DNA of 64,000 nt from Gadus chalcogrammus (taxonomy: Eukaryota > Chordata > Actinopteri > Gadiformes > Gadidae), in the NCBI RefSeq assembly GCF_026213295.1, contig NC_079428.1, forward strand, positions 7,597,013-7,661,012. Reading direction: 5' to 3'. Under the pieces are notes generated by a model. That model was not told the DNA's origin. It searched no databases and saw only the letters and a program-made list of their open reading frames with translations. Positions 13,600 to 28,690 of this stretch are shown piece by piece (position 1 is the first letter of the stretch; the number at the start of each line of letters is the position of its first letter). Position numbers and translations under genes: made by a program.

Positions 13600-13745
13600 G
13601 TGCACGTTGTGGGCGTGTGCACGATGAGGGCGTGTGCACGATGAGAGCGTGTGCCCGTTGTGGGCGTGTGCCCGTCGTGGGTGTGTGCACGTTGAGGGTG
13701 TGTGTGCACACTGAGGGTGTGTGCACGTTGTGGGTGTGTGCACGA
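13600..13745. repeat. 17-18 bp minisatellite
   Basis: About eight imperfect units of the form gtgtgcacgttgtgggc, varying mainly at cgttgtggg / cgatgaggg / cgttgaggg. Confidence 0.88.
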
Positions 13746-14683
13746 GAACCAAAGAATGCATTACGCACTTATTCACCCTTTGAACCTGACCAACAGCAAG
13801 TTAAACTCCTGCTTGCACACAACTCTTATCTAACTCTCTCACTCTCTCACCCCCCACACATATACTCACACAACAACATGTGATGATGTAATTTCCCATT
13901 AGGCCTCTGCATGTTTAAAAGAGTGTAACATTGAATATGTGTTGTGAATCAAGCTGGGCTCTTCATCCGGCCGCTGATCGGATTGGTGTTGTGATCGATG
14001 TACAGGGAAGTGGGTTGAGGAAGATAGCCTCCAGGACCTCTTGTCTATCAATGTTCATGTCTATACCTGGAATATATAACCCCACAAAAAAAAACGTTGA
14101 TTTTTCAGTTTTTCCACTAGTGTCAGGAAAACCTATTGGTTATAATGGGGATTATGTTTACTAGACTCTTGCAATTTCAAATAAATTATTTCAAATCCTC
14201 ACTCCAGTCTCTAAAGGCAACCACACACACAAAAACACAAAAAACATGCTTTCAATATTCAGAAATGTGGAAATGTCAGAAAAAGACATGACAATCATAC
14301 CTGTATTAACACAAAAAAATGGCCACTGTATAAGAACTACCGCATGTATGCCTACCATGAGCAAACCCTGTGGTACAGACAGTACAGACACCCCGGCCCA
14401 TTGGACTAGAACAGCACAGCATGCAGCAATTATTCCTTCAGTAGTGTGTGAGGTCACCTGAGGGTAATGGTGATATTGTTGGGAATGTCCCCACAAAAAC
14501 AATGAAATATTGTTTTGTGGGCAGGCTGAACCAGGAACATTCATTAGGCCCCGAGCCAGCCGCTCCAACACAACGACGAGCACAAATGAAGACCTGAATG
14601 AGGACGTGCCACCGAAGCGCCAACATCACATACAACTTTAGTGTCTCAGTGCACTGTGTGTATGTGTGCATATGTGTATCTGC

Positions 14684-14884
<201 letters not shown>

Positions 14885-16167
14885 TAGGGGCCTGTGTTGT
14901 AGCTGATCCTGCACCAATCTGCAGAAGAGAGAACAAGAACATAGTCGTGGGAAACAGAAACAGTATTACAGCCAATTCTGCACCAGTGACTGCTTCACCT
15001 CCCACATTTAATTGCTAACACACTAGACCTTCCGCGCTGTCTGCATGTCTGTCTGTATGCCAGTATTCCAGTATGTCTGTCTGTATGCATGCCTTTCTGT
15101 CTCTCTGCCTGGCTGTTTCTTTGTCTGCATCTCTGTCTATCTGCCTGTCTGGCTTTATTTTCCCCACTGATCGGCCTGGCATTTCCAGACAGATGCATGG
15201 ACGTTGCACATGATTTAATTACATCCCCAGAGAGAGAGAGATACGGAGAGAGAGATGGGGGAGAGAGAGAAAGGGAGTGCATGACACAGAGAGGAGTGGG
15301 GTGCAGTCTGCCATCACACTCCTATGATCTCGGAGCAGGTGTTGCAGCAAGTGCCCTGTTGCTCAGCATAGTCCCTCATCTTGACACTGAAGAATGGGAG
15401 TTAGGATAGAGGTCAAACAAGGGGAGGACGGAAGGCGGGAGGAGACATCATGGAGAGAGAGAGCGAGTGGAGGTGGAAAGTGGAAGTGGAGGAGACAGCA
15501 CCCCCTATGGGAAGATTGCATTCATCCATAACAGGCAGCACAGGCAGAGCGCTGATTACAACGTGCACGTGATCCCATGTTCAATTGAACTGGGATTAGC
15601 CTTACACACTGTAATGTGTATCGATCTTCCACAGGTGAGAGGTTAGAAAGAGAAAGAGGACAGAATCAGCCCGCATTACACAATGAAACAACCTAATTAA
15701 AAATATATGAGAATATTTAGAAGAACATGATGCAGTGTAATTGGTAAACCTAAATGAGAATACATAGAGACATATTATAAAGTCCACTTTTGAGCAGCCG
15801 CCTCTATTAGATCACTGTATGCACATATTCAGATCATTACTCAGTGAAGGTCATTGAGAGGCCACTCCCAGTAGGCTTAGGTCTTCAGAAAAAGGGCCTT
15901 ATTCACCAAGCGGTTTCAAACCCGACCTGGATGGGAAATGAATGGGGAAATCTGAATTCAGTCCCCCCAACCAGCAAGCACGTAGAACCAAGATAGAGCC
16001 AAGATGGCTGCTATGTGCATGAGGCCCATTGTGAGGACAAGACCACTTCAAACAGGGCTGCAGACCCAGGCAACGCTCACCACTTCCCTGCTGGGAATAT
16101 TGGGAGGCAGGAAACTGGGATATCGGATTTGGGGAGTAGGTAAAGGATAGGGGCAAAGGAATGTCCC

Positions 16168-16352
<185 letters not shown>

Positions 16353-16599
16353 GGGCTGGTTTATCCGGTGTGCCCTGCTCGTTAGCTAATGCATCTCGGC
16401 GGGCGTGCGGCCTCACCCTGTCCCGGAGTCTGGGCAGCATGACTCGGGGGAGGTGTGGCAGCTAAAACCAGTCGTTGTTGACACACTTCACAATGAGATG
16501 GGGATCACACAAGGAGAAACACAGCCACGTCGGACGCGAGTGGGGCTACGTGCCCGACTGGGGGGGGATGGTTTCAAGATGACTTAATGCCTTTGCTGT

Positions 16600-16965
16600 G
16601 CTACTAGGGATGCGCTTAACCGCGGGATGGCACAGGTTGCGGCGGCAACCGGTTCTTGAGACGCTCCTCTGTGAGATCGGCCGCCTTGAGGTGTAGTTCA
16701 TGCTGAAAACTGTTAGTCTGGCTATTACCAGACTAAGCCAATCGTAGAATTCACGTTGGATCCCTGTCGTCATTGTGTTAAACCAGCCAATAGCGCGCCA
16801 AGGGTGAAAAGCCAGCTTGGTGATTGGCTCCCGCAAAAACGTATCGGAAGCAGAAAGAAATGTATTGCTCTTCTCCAGACCCTTGTGCAGAGCGACCTCA
16901 ATTCGCCGGAAGAATGGGCGGGGCTACCCAGGTTAGAAGACTGTTGCTGTGTTCCTACAGATAGT
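16600..16965. mobile_element. Possible non-autonomous dispersed repeat with internal dyad
   Basis: GC-richer than its surroundings, it contains a perfect 8-bp inverted repeat (tagtctgg-ctatta-ccagacta at about 16714) and tracts such as ccagccaatagcgcgcc and gaatgggcggggctaccc that read like a fish MITE. No target duplication was found and no second copy is in this window. Confidence 0.25.
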
Positions 16966-17111
16966 ATAGATACTGTTGATGTAGATGTGATTTAATAATG
17001 GGTTTTCTCAGGGATAGAGTCTACTAGTTGGACTAGTGACTGTAAAGCTATTGGCTACTGGAGGGCAGGACCTGATTTATTGAATTTGTTTTATAGTCCT
17101 GGCGGTACGAG

Positions 17112-17423
<312 letters not shown>

Positions 17424-17501
17424 AAACAAAAAACAAAAACATGTAAACAAGCTTAGCTACTGTGACCACAGTATGAGCAATATACTGAGAGAACTCTCTC
17501 A

Positions 17502-17748
<247 letters not shown>

Positions 17749-18584
17749 GGTGTGTCATCACAACAGTTTTTCTGCAGAGGAGGGATGGAGGGAAGGAAGT
17801 GGGGGAACGGGCCGGCCCGTAACCAACGGAGACAGGGCGAGGGGAAGGGATGTGTGGATGTGTTTCAGAGTAGTGTACCCCAGACATCACACCGGCACAG
17901 CGTCGCAGAGGGACTCTGGACCACTTGGCCTCTCTATCTCATTCCCTCTGATCTATATTCAAATTAGCTTATCTTGTCTCCTCTCCTTCGTTTTGCTCTG
18001 GTATCTCTTTCACTCAGCTTCAGTTCTATCATTTACTCAATGATTATTCATGATGCCTTTTCTCTCTTTCTTTCATCCGTTCATTGGTTCTTTCTTTTTT
18101 AACACGTGTCTTAAAACTGGAAAGGCCACACATGCAGACAGTCTGTAAGTAATCCAGTGTACTGTCAGGACAAACCAGAACATTTACCTGACATGAACGT
18201 TACTCGTACAGCAGTTCCATGTTTCTAAATGAATATAATCCTCTATCCTTCTGAGAAAAACATTTTAAATTACATCTGAAGTCCTCCCTGAAATAACTAC
18301 TCATCTAAATATAAAATATACAAATGGGCCCACGGTGAGTGGAGGGGTCCGGTGAAACTAAGCAGGCCTGTCATTAAGTCACAGCACAGCTTCCTGTGTG
18401 ATGGAAAACCCAGCCACGGAAAAAAATACTTTTTGGACTAGATGGAAAAGTACTCAGGACAAGGTGTTGATAAAACTGATAACTTCAATCCACCGCCGTA
18501 TCTGCGGTCTTGTTTTCTAATGCTGTCCACCGCATGTGTTATTGATTTCGGCAAACATGAGCAAAGGTCATACAGAATGTTCTT

Positions 18585-18745
18585 ATCCAAAGTGACTGAC
18601 ATAGGATTCACAGACAGGAAAATATGGAGCAAATAAACAAGGAAAAGGTAAAAGTGGAGGCATGTTGCTCAAGGATGCCTAGGCCTCGGAGAGATGTGGT
18701 GTGTTTGCTGAGCACCTTTCAGTGAGATTCGAACCCCCTAGCATG
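18585..18745 (-). mobile_element. tRNA-derived SINE, family B, degraded
   Basis: It runs from a tail-like ttatccaaagtgactgacat, through gcatgttgctcaaggatgcct, to gagattcgaaccccctagc. This is the same block order as the other minus-strand family B copies but more diverged. Confidence 0.5.
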
Positions 18746-19039
18746 TTACATTAGCCCCCACAAAATGACTAGCTTATTTAGTCATTTTGTTGGGTTGGCT
18801 GTGGACTCATGAGGGACTGATAGGGGGGTGAAGGGAGATGTCAGGTGTGTGTAGCGCTGCTTGTCTGCTTCGTCTCAACAGATAGTAGTGTATTCTTATC
18901 CTAATCCTCCATTAAGACCCAATGTGTTGTGACTTACTGGGTTCCCTGGCGCTATGCCGCACTGTGACATATCCAAATTACATAGGATAGGGTCCCTGTG
19001 ATGGTGTCCCTGTGGTGAGTCCCTGTTCCCATGTAGCTT

Positions 19040-19070
19040 CACACACACACACAGACACACAGACACACAC

Positions 19071-19149
<79 letters not shown>

Positions 19150-19191
19150 ACAACAATGCAGACACACACACACACACACACCACACACAAA

Positions 19192-19245
<54 letters not shown>

Positions 19246-19302
19246 CACACGCACACACACACATACACACACACAAACGCACACACACACACACACATAC
19301 AC

Positions 19303-19341
<39 letters not shown>

Positions 19342-19401
19342 CACACACACACAGACACACATACACACACACACACACACACACAGAGACACACACGCAC
19401 A
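19040..19401. repeat. Very long interrupted (CA)n array
   Basis: About 360 bp of CA with scattered G, T and AA changes; one 75-bp pure block at about 19075-19148. Confidence 0.96.
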
Positions 19402-19869
19402 CACAAAATACACTTTCTCCAGGCAAAATTGGACAGACTCATTCTTTGATTCATTCTGAGTGAATTCCCCACATTAATCTCAATCCTTTTTCTTTTGTTC
19501 CGTCTTTAGCTGCGAAACAAATGTTCGGGTTAGCTCAATGTTTCGGCATCTTGTGTGAGTGTGGGTATGTGTATGTGTATGTGTACGTACGTGTGTGCGT
19601 GTGACCAACAGTTGCGGACGCGAGATGGGATGTTTGGGGGTGCTAATCTGGTTAACTTCCTCTGGCTTGATGGGTTCCAGGGAGGGGAGGAGCCTGCGTG
19701 GGTTCACTTTGGGTTAGCTCATAGCGGTGATGACACAGCACTACTATATAGCTGTTCTACTGTTGTGTCTCCGATGGGAGGGGAGGGGAGGGGGGGGGTG
19801 ATGGGAGGAGAGGGGGTAGGAAGAAGAGAAGGGTGGACCTATCAGCTCTTCCGGCGCTGCACTGTGGCT

Positions 19870-20315
19870 GCCCTGCTGCCTCTCGCTTTAACTGCCAGCA
19901 AGTTACTTGGGATCACACTACCGAGCTTTGAACACATTTACAAAGACAGACTGGTGAAAAAGGCCAATAACATTGTTTGTGACTATACACACCCCCTGGC
20001 ATCCCATTCTAAACTACTGCTATCTGGTCTTCATTTCTGCCTACTCCTTATGACCAAGAACAAATCCAAATTCTCTTTTGTACCAGAAGCCATATAAGCC
20101 ATAAAATCAGTCAAAATAAGCTATGTCCAGCTGGCCTGGTCATATCCAAGGATGTATAGTGTATTGTAGTGTGTGATGTTCTTCATGTTATGTCTGTCGG
20201 TGTCTGATGTATGTATGGACCATCTGTTTGTGTCAAATGTCTAATGTCCTGTCATGAAGTGCGACTCTGCCGCATACCCAACTGCCTCATGGGGACAATA
20301 AAGTTTTCTACTACT
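19870..20315 (+). mobile_element. 5'-truncated LINE remnant (C-terminal ORF end and 3' UTR)
   Basis: The plus frame ending at 20097 carries the C-terminal motif of fish LINE ORFs: KANNIVCDYTHPL, then LLLSGLHF, then NKSKFSFVPEAI and stop (compare ...HPL...LLPSGRR...RFKNSFIP.AI in related elements, from memory). A 3' UTR of about 200 bp ends in gacaataaagttttctactacta. No RT domain precedes it. Confidence 0.6.
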
Positions 20316-20319
20316 AGAG

Positions 20320-20475
20320 GGAGTAAGAAAAACATTGAAAGGAGAGAAGAAGGGAGAGATTGAAAAGAGGAGAGGAAATGAGAGGACAAGAGCGGGATGG
20401 CAGAAAAGGGGATGAGAAGAGGAGAAGAGAGGGGAGGAATTGAGGAGGACAGAAAACGACAGAAGAGGAGGAGAA
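20320..20475. repeat. Homopurine-rich tract
   Basis: About 155 bp of aperiodic A/G-rich sequence following the LINE 3' end at 20315. Confidence 0.7.
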
Positions 20476-20616
20476 TGGAGTTCAGAATTCCGAATTCAGT
20501 GGTACCCGAACACACATACACATACACACACACAAGCACGGACATACATTAAAGACAAATGCAGAGAGCGTACGAGCGTAGAAAGTGGATTGATGAATAA
20601 TTCACTCGAGTTCATT

Positions 20617-20618
<2 letters not shown>

Positions 20619-20682
<64 letters not shown>

Positions 20683-20684
20683 CT

Positions 20685-20721
<37 letters not shown>

Positions 20722-20766
20722 CTCTCTCTCGCTCTAACTCTCTCCTCACTCTCTCTCTCTCTCTTG
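20619..20766. repeat. (CT)n microsatellite
   Basis: About 145 bp of CT, pure for the first 58 bp and then with interruptions. Confidence 0.95.
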
Positions 20767-22149
20767 CTCTCTCCATATCTGTCTGGCCCTTCTCCTTGTG
20801 GCAACCTGATCTACATTTATATTGCAGAGTAAGCTACAGCTTTCCAGTAGACTATACTTCACCCTCCTTTCGCCAGAGTGTGACTCATACCAGAAACCCG
20901 GCACACAGCAGCCATGTTGGTTTCCCGGCTTCCATTTGTGTGTAACAAACTGTAACTGAACGAGTAAGCATCCCTTGCGTATGTTGATAACATTGGTATC
21001 AGTAATCCTTTTTTGCGTAGAGTTATATTTGATAGAAAATAGAATTTAGGAGTGGCCCAAATATATATAGAAATATTTTACATCTGAGTTTCCCTGTCTT
21101 ATGAGGTAGACTGCATGCTATATGATTGTATTGATTACATGAGCTGATGTTGAAAAAGATTGTGAGGGGAATTCTGATCAATCTAAAACGGTTGCCGTAA
21201 AGGTCTACTTATCAAGTCAAATCGATGCATGATGGACCTTTAAAATTAAAGCTGACCATCCATTAGTGTCTGTTTTCCATCCGAGACTAGCATGCTATTC
21301 TTGTACATTATTTGTTTTTCTTTGTTCATAATTTAATATTGTGTTGTACATAGCTCCTGTTATTCTTACGTTGGATAAAATCGTTGGTTTGGATAAAACT
21401 GTCTCATCTCATGAACAAATGTAAAATGTTATATGTTGAATGTTAGCTACTTTGAAGTAGCAACAGTGCCCGATTCTTTTTTTACTCAGACGTCTCATGT
21501 CGGTTGAACAGACGGTGGCTCGGGGTTTGTGTTCCAGGTATCACCGCATGATGACATTCCACACCTTGCTTCACAAACACACAGCAAGCACATCCACCAC
21601 ATCTGTGTGTCAATAGAACCACTAGCAACCGATGCTTCTGAAGTCGTTCAGCCAACATAGTCCTGATCTTATGTATTTATTAGTTAAATATGCAGAAAAC
21701 CGGAATTCAAGACAAACAAACATGACACTGAAGAACTCCAAAGAAAACTATACTATGAAATATATGATACTATTTCAAGAAAGTAAGCATGCTTGTTTGT
21801 TTAGAACAAACTAGTTAAACTTTCTATCAAACATATTACTCAGGCCGATTTTTAAGTAGGCCTACCCTGGACTCCATATTTTTTACCTAATTCTGAATTA
21901 TTTGCTACACAAAATGTTTTTTCCTGGAAGGCTGGTAGAATTTTTTCGTTTTTTAATGAGCTCTTTATTTTCCAGCAGTGTTTGGAGAAGAGGGTTCTCC
22001 TTAAATCCTCATTAAACCCGAAGCTGCCGTCAACTATAATTTACTATATTAAACTGACGATAAAAAGGTTTCATTTTCCAAAGCTGACAGAAAAACGAAT
22101 GAGGTAAACTCCGAGCCACTGCTTAGTCATAGTCATCAATGCACTATTA

Positions 22150-22320
22150 ACTAATTAAGCATACTCTTTTATCCAACCGACTTACAATCATACGAAAGAA
22201 AATCATACTTTCATTAAGGATGAGGTAGGGATTGAACATCAACACACATTGGGGTTCAGACACAGACGTTTTCGATTGGTATTCAAACCTAACCAACCTA
22301 AGCATCTAACTCATGGCTCT
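22150..22320 (-). mobile_element. tRNA-derived SINE, family B, degraded
   Basis: The minus-orientation tail ttttatccaaccgacttacaatc is followed by gatgaggtagggattgaac, ggggttcagacacagacg and attcaaacctaaccaacc, in the order of the 18585 and 23425 copies. Confidence 0.45.
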
Positions 22321-22648
22321 ACACACCATCCCCGGTGATGTATTGCTGTGTTTATGTATGCATACAGTACTGAAAGTGAGATTGGATTGGATTAGATTGG
22401 AAGTTTGTGTATTAACAAATAAACTGAAGATGGCAGGACATCTATTCCCCGCTCAGACACAAACACACTGAGATTTTAAACCATTTGATATTTACAGCAG
22501 TGGTAACAGAAGTTATGTGGGAGGGTAAGGGAGTGATTTGACTGATAGATATTATTAAATATATGATCATATACTTTTCCGATAACATAGGGAGAGGTTC
22601 AGCCCTGTGTAGCACCTCGTCTATTTTAGTAGACCTCCGCCACACGCC

Positions 22649-22718
<70 letters not shown>

Positions 22719-22838
22719 CACACACACACACACACACAACCACACACGCACACACATACAAACGAAGACGCACACACACAGACACACATAAAAAAAGACA
22801 CACACACACACACACCTCAACATGCAAACAAACAGACA

Positions 22839-22904
<66 letters not shown>

Positions 22905-23036
22905 ACAAAGACACACACACACTTTCAGCTGTTCCCACTATGCAACCACTCTCACACGGACACATGCACACGCCACATCTCACATGTTATCACACACACA
23001 CACACACACACACACACAGTCACACACATCATCTTC
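22649..23036. repeat. Series of (CA)n arrays
   Basis: Three CA blocks, the longest about 65 bp, separated by diverged CA-rich sequence. Confidence 0.94.
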
Positions 23037-23052
23037 TGAATTCCATTGCCCC

Positions 23053-23206
<154 letters not shown>

Positions 23207-23424
23207 ACACAAATACACGCACGCATTTGGATTAGAGAGACCGGTATGCAGTATATGAGTCGCGACTCATGCTATTCCTGGATACGAAACGTATAAGAAT
23301 CTCATAGGATTACTGGTCGTTCCGTACATTACGACTCTGCATCCATTCTTTGTCCATGTGGGTTCGTCATTTTGCCGGACAGCACAATTTAATAATTCAG
23401 GAGATACAGAGACAGGTCATTATG

Positions 23425-23655
23425 GAAAAGGTAGGGGTTGGGGCATCTTGCTCAGGGATGCCTACAGGTAGACTGCCGTCATCAGGGTTCAGACCCGGTT
23501 CCTTTCGGCAGGGAGTCAAACACCCTAGCAGTAGCGAAAAGGTACTGCGTTCGATCCCCAATGTCTGTCTGCTACCTTCAAGAATCCATGAGCGAGATGC
23601 CTAACCCTCAAACCTCATTAAGGATATGTATTTTGATTTAATGTAAGCTACTTTG
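23425..23655. mobile_element. Two family B SINEs head-to-head
   Basis: 23425-23535 reads as a minus-strand copy (gcatcttgctcagggatgcctacagg ... ggttcctttcggcagggagtcaaacaccctag). It is followed at once by a plus-strand copy, 23530-23655 (gcgaaaaggtactgcgttcgatccccaatgtctg ... gtaagctactttggatgaatgcc). The pair forms an imperfect inverted repeat. Confidence 0.6.
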
Positions 23656-23879
23656 GATGAATGCCACACGCACACTTTTCTTAATTAGCAAACATTGTAG
23701 GATAATGTAAGCAATGTTGATCCGAACCCTGGGAAATGTGTTCCTTATGTGTTGAATGTTGGATGTTCCAGACAGAGTTTAGGACGTCCTGTTCCAGACA
23801 GAAGGTGCTGCATTAGCATCTTATAAGTGCTGGATAAACTAATCCAACTGGTTGTCTAATGTTGAGTATATCTACTTAA

Positions 23880-23965
23880 CTGTCATTTAGAAGGCTTTTT
23901 TATCAAAGCAACTGTGATGTCTGGCATCTTGCTCAAAGGCAACTACAGGTTAGGTTGTGTAAATC
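23880..23965 (-). mobile_element. Possible family B SINE fragment
   Basis: It contains ggcatcttgctcaaaggcaactacaggttagg, an indel-bearing match to the conserved family B block, preceded by ttttttatcaaagcaactgtga, which resembles the inverted tail. Confidence 0.35.
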
Positions 23966-24708
23966 TTCCGGTATCTCACTATTAGATTGGATTTTAATTC
24001 TTGCATTCACAATTTGAAAAAGGATCTACTCCGCTCTACTGTGTGGAAACAATAATAGGAAAGCGAGTATAAGATCAGATTGTTACAATTTGACAAAGTA
24101 ATAACAGGGTAGTGCAATAAAGTAAACATACAAAGATAACCACAGACTAAAGAAGAAAAACGTTAGATACATAGATTCAAAATCATAGAAGATCAACCCA
24201 GAAGTGTTCACCTCAGTGACCAACACCCCTAACCCCTAGACAAGCCTGTACCCACAGAAACCAGACAAATTTCAAATCAGCAACCCAATGATAGCTCCTA
24301 ATCCAAGAGTTGAAGGTAGACGCGAATTGCGATACAGAGTGGCTGTTGGCATCAACAACAAACACAAGCAAACAGCGGCCCAGAGAAATGTCACAAACCC
24401 ATGTCACTTTGCTGGCTTAATTGCTGGTCTGTGTGTGTTGGAGGTCTCTGGTAAGTATTAGCACTAGTATTTATCTGGGCTAGCAAAATACAGCTGTGGT
24501 GATATCACAGATTAGCTGACTTTGAACCATGCTGGCAAAGGGAATATATACTTTTTTAGCAAAATATAGGATACTTTACGGGAATGACTTTTCCTTTTTT
24601 TAGCCCATGCAGTTTGACAATTAGGATGAAAAATTGGGGCAAAGAAAGAAATTTAATTGTCCCTGTAAGCACTGCTATTATCAAAATATTACAGAGGAAG
24701 AACATGCA

Positions 24709-24712
24709 CACA

Positions 24713-24810
<98 letters not shown>

Positions 24811-24811
24811 G
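24709..24811. repeat. (CA)n microsatellite
   Basis: About 85 bp pure CA with AA slips near each end. Confidence 0.95.
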
Positions 24812-26254
24812 GTCAGCACAGCACCCCTATGAAACCGTAAAGCAGACGAATAGGCTATGCTTCCCCTCCTCTCCTCTCTCTTGTTTCTCTCATCTTTCGC
24901 TAACCTGGTCAGCAAGTCACGGTGTGACAACCCATCCATCACCCACTGGTATATCGCCATAACCATGCCAACACAGAGGTCACCCAAAGGTGCCTCCACC
25001 CTCAGACAGAGGTGCAACATGGCACGACTCTACACACTAACCGTAAATTATCTTTTCAAAACAAGAGCCTGGCTAAATCCTGGGGAGGGGCTGAGAGACT
25101 GACACGTAGGCAGTAATTAGATGGCTTTGTCGGTTAAACACCACCCCGACTTCTTGTTTAACCCCGCCCGGGGAGTTTGACAAGAAGGTGATGTGCCTCT
25201 CACTTCTGTGTGACTCTAGGTGCAGTCGATACTTTTTCGTGGAAGCTAGTATACATAATAACCATTGTAGTTTGTAATGGAAGATGCCCTCTATGTCTTT
25301 TTCTTATGTATGATATTGCTTATTTTACTGCACAAATTATCGGAGAGGTGCTGAGCCAAAAGTAGCTTCACAAATGGTCATGTCAAGGCATGAATGCGTT
25401 CGGGAAAGCCTTGCCCTGGGCTTAAGTGTTCGGTACATAATTCATACCACGACTACAATATGTGCCTGCTCATTATAACAAGATGTATGACGATAGGCCT
25501 TTTGGAAACCAAAGTGATAGATGCAAGGGATGAGTAATACAACGCAGGAATTCCCAGGGTCGTGAACCCATTAAGACATTGTTTAAAGAGTGCGATAGAG
25601 AGAGATAGAGCAAAACTGAGTCCACCTGTTACCCAGATGCTGGGACTTTCTAGTTGTTCATGTAATTTCCTGTGGGTGGAAAAAAAGGGGTTATCTACGG
25701 TGCAACACTTGGATTGAGGGGTCTGCACTCTACCTGTCGGCATGCTCGAGGTAGATGGCTTACCCTACACCTGCTCCTCCTTAATGACATGCATCTCAAG
25801 CTCCCCACAAGTTGATCAAAAGCAAATGCCCCCGTAGAAGCAAACGCTAAATGGCTAAATAGTAGAAGAAGACTAAACTGGGCTCTGAACTTCCTATTCT
25901 CTCCACTATCAAAAGAAGACCACGGCAAAGTTCAACTCAGATAAACAGATCCCAGGACCTCTGAAGTTTTGGCTCCGGTGGTTCCCTGTTGCACTCTTTG
26001 ATGCGATCACAGCATGAAGTCACCATGGGTGGAACTCTGACACCTGCTTCAACTGCCAAAGAAGTGCTTTTACTGATGGCAGTCCTTCTAAAGACAAAAA
26101 ACGTGGTCTGTTTGATCACTATACCTGTGATTAAAAGCCAACGAGTGTCGACATCAGGCAGAACAATAACTTGTGTCATAACACTGGAGACATCCATGCA
26201 AACATGCTAGTATGCACTCATGGAATCACTAGATGGTGTATAGTCACAATGTAC

Positions 26255-26315
26255 TTGATTCTCAGCCGCACATGTAAGCTGCTTTGTATAAAATATCTGC
26301 TATATGACTAAATAG
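26255..26315 (+). mobile_element. SINE 3' tail fragment
   Basis: The stretch gtaagctgctttgtataaaatatctgctatatgactaaatagtaatg matches the common fish SINE/LINE-type tail (cgctttggataaaagcgtctgctaaatgac form, from memory). No head is recognisable upstream. Confidence 0.45.
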
Positions 26316-26575
26316 TAATGTGATATGCTGACATTGAAACTATACTGCTCTATAGTTTATCTTCTTCAAGCATCGTGTTCAAGTAAAGAAGGGGTTAGTG
26401 ATGTCCATGTGTGTTTTAAATCCAGACTGCAATCATAAACTGTTAGTCATCTAGAGTAATTTAAGACTTGTTAGATTTTTGGTTGTTGGTTTATATTATT
26501 ATGATTATTACTACGGTGTGTTTGTGAAGAAATGTTGTTATACAGGTCAAGGGATTTGATGGGTTTGACCGGCAG

Positions 26576-26701
<126 letters not shown>

Positions 26702-27352
26702 ACTTAGCTGACAGGTTTAATTACACATCATTTATAAATCCTTTGCACAATGGACATTTTTCTAGGACAAAAGTAAACACCATCTCTAACCACCACCCTG
26801 AATTTCAGATAGGAGAAAAAACTTCACGAGAAAGCAAATACATCACAAATTACCTGTCTGCTGACGTCAAATTACTATTTCGTCATTAGCCAAGTTTGGG
26901 TGTCACAACAATGAAAACTGCATTTCATCATAGATCAAATACAAACTCACGATGACACGTCTCACGTGTTAATATCATGAGGATGCATACGTTATCATTA
27001 TACATGATAACAAAACAGATATTCGATGAATTAACAAAATACATACATCTATGTATCCCATACCCTGAAAATCCCCCTACAGACGTATTCCCACACCCAC
27101 CCGTGGTATGGACTGCATTGCAACACATTTAAAGGGCCACACTATACGACTCGGAGGGACAATGGGCGTTACTGGGTTTGGACCACTGAAACACAAACGC
27201 CACCAGTATTGATCCCACCGTGCATATACCACAAAAACCCCATCCAGATGCAATAATCGCTCAAATCCCATGTCGTACATCTGTGCAGAATCGTTAAGAT
27301 TCAGCAACATTTAAAAGGAGGAGGAGGAGGAAAGAGGAGAGAAATAACTCAC

Positions 27353-27365
27353 CAGTGCTGCTCAT
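27353..27365 (-). CDS. ablim2: Candidate distal first coding exon of ablim2 (MSST-)
   Basis: On the minus strand, ggcaccATGAGC is a strong start context. Four codons (M-S-S-T) plus one G are followed by a consensus G|GTGAGT donor. The phase fits the 4019 acceptor exon (G + TG = Val), giving MSST-VLQQQAVHSPLE, which parallels the MSAV..Q.QA..SPLE start of mammalian ABLIM2 (family knowledge). If correct, the first intron is about 23 kb and the gene lies head-to-head with zcchc4, about 1.4 kb apart. A tiny exon of this kind cannot be proven from sequence alone. Confidence 0.5.
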
Positions 27366-28530
27366 GGTGCCAATGTGTTGATCCCTTTGAACAGCAGATG
27401 CAAAATAAAAAGGTAGCCCCACTATTCACACCAATAAGCCAATGTTAGAATATAATATAGATAAATATGTAAAATACATGCAACGTTGCATGGAGGGTGT
27501 CAGTCGACGGGCTCGCCTTTAAGGCATTAAACGCATCAACAGAATACGTCTGCTTAATTATAATTTTAAAGAGAGCAGCGCTACAGTGGACCAGCCTCCT
27601 AACAACAGGAGCAGGGCGGGTGTGGGCACGTATTATGGTCTGCTACGCTGCTTCAGCATCCTCCCAGCAGCCAGGTGCTGAATAGCGCATCTGACAGCTC
27701 ACTGCGTAGGCAAGGATATGGGATTTGTAGTTTCTTTAAACGATTTGAAACACGAGTGTTCTTGTGTAATCATTATATCCGGACTACAAACCAGTGGCTG
27801 CGAGTTCTCGACGCAATGTAAACACTGCAGCATATTGTAGTGTGTGCGCAGGCTAGACACAAGAGGACCTTTGTGGTAATGATGTGGGGATGATGTGTTT
27901 TCTTTTGTCACTCAGGGAAGATAATTTCGTGACAGGCAGTATTAAAACATAGCATATAGTTAATGTTAATATTTTAAATAACGTTTGTGGGTTGACACCG
28001 TTCATGACACCCTACCAAAGAGGCTTATTCACTGTTAGATTAAGCTCGAAAAGTACGGTTGACTTGTTCAATTTACATTATTGCTGAATAATAATAATAG
28101 TGACAATTATAATTATAATCATAATAATGGATGCAAAACTAGGATACATAGTACGATAAAAAAATTGTATCTAAATAATAATAATACTATTGTCATTATT
28201 TCACATTATATAATAATTAATATGTATTCTTATGAACATAAGGTTTACATCTATTACAAGCAATTTTTATTTTAGGTAGTACTTAAAGTAGTAACAACAG
28301 ATCCTTTTTTCCCCAGTCCTTTTCTGCCCCCTGCTGGGGTAAATTGGTTATAAAATCAATACTTGATGGTATATTTTGGGTTTATTATGCGAGTTGTAGC
28401 CTACTTCAGTCTTTTATGACACTTACCCTAAATTTGCTGAATTTATTTTACTTTTCATATCAACAAACTGTGCATAGTGTGTATATTTATTATATATAGC
28501 CTTTATTGTTATATATTATGTATAATGCAT

Positions 28531-28652
<122 letters not shown>

Positions 28653-28690
28653 CTGTGTGATATATCAATAATAACAAATACTTAGTGTAC

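Noticed and set aside
13464..13776. Minus-strand frames rich in HTPTTCTHP
   Set aside because: They translate the 17-18 bp minisatellite and adjacent (TA)n tract.
24556..25020. Minus-strand frame beginning MLHLCLRVEAPLGDL
   Set aside because: The start looks protein-like, but the frame soon runs into the CA array and nothing supports an exon.
25937..26210. Overlapping frames on both strands of about 75-85 codons
   Set aside because: No domain, no supporting splice sites and no similarity that I recognise.
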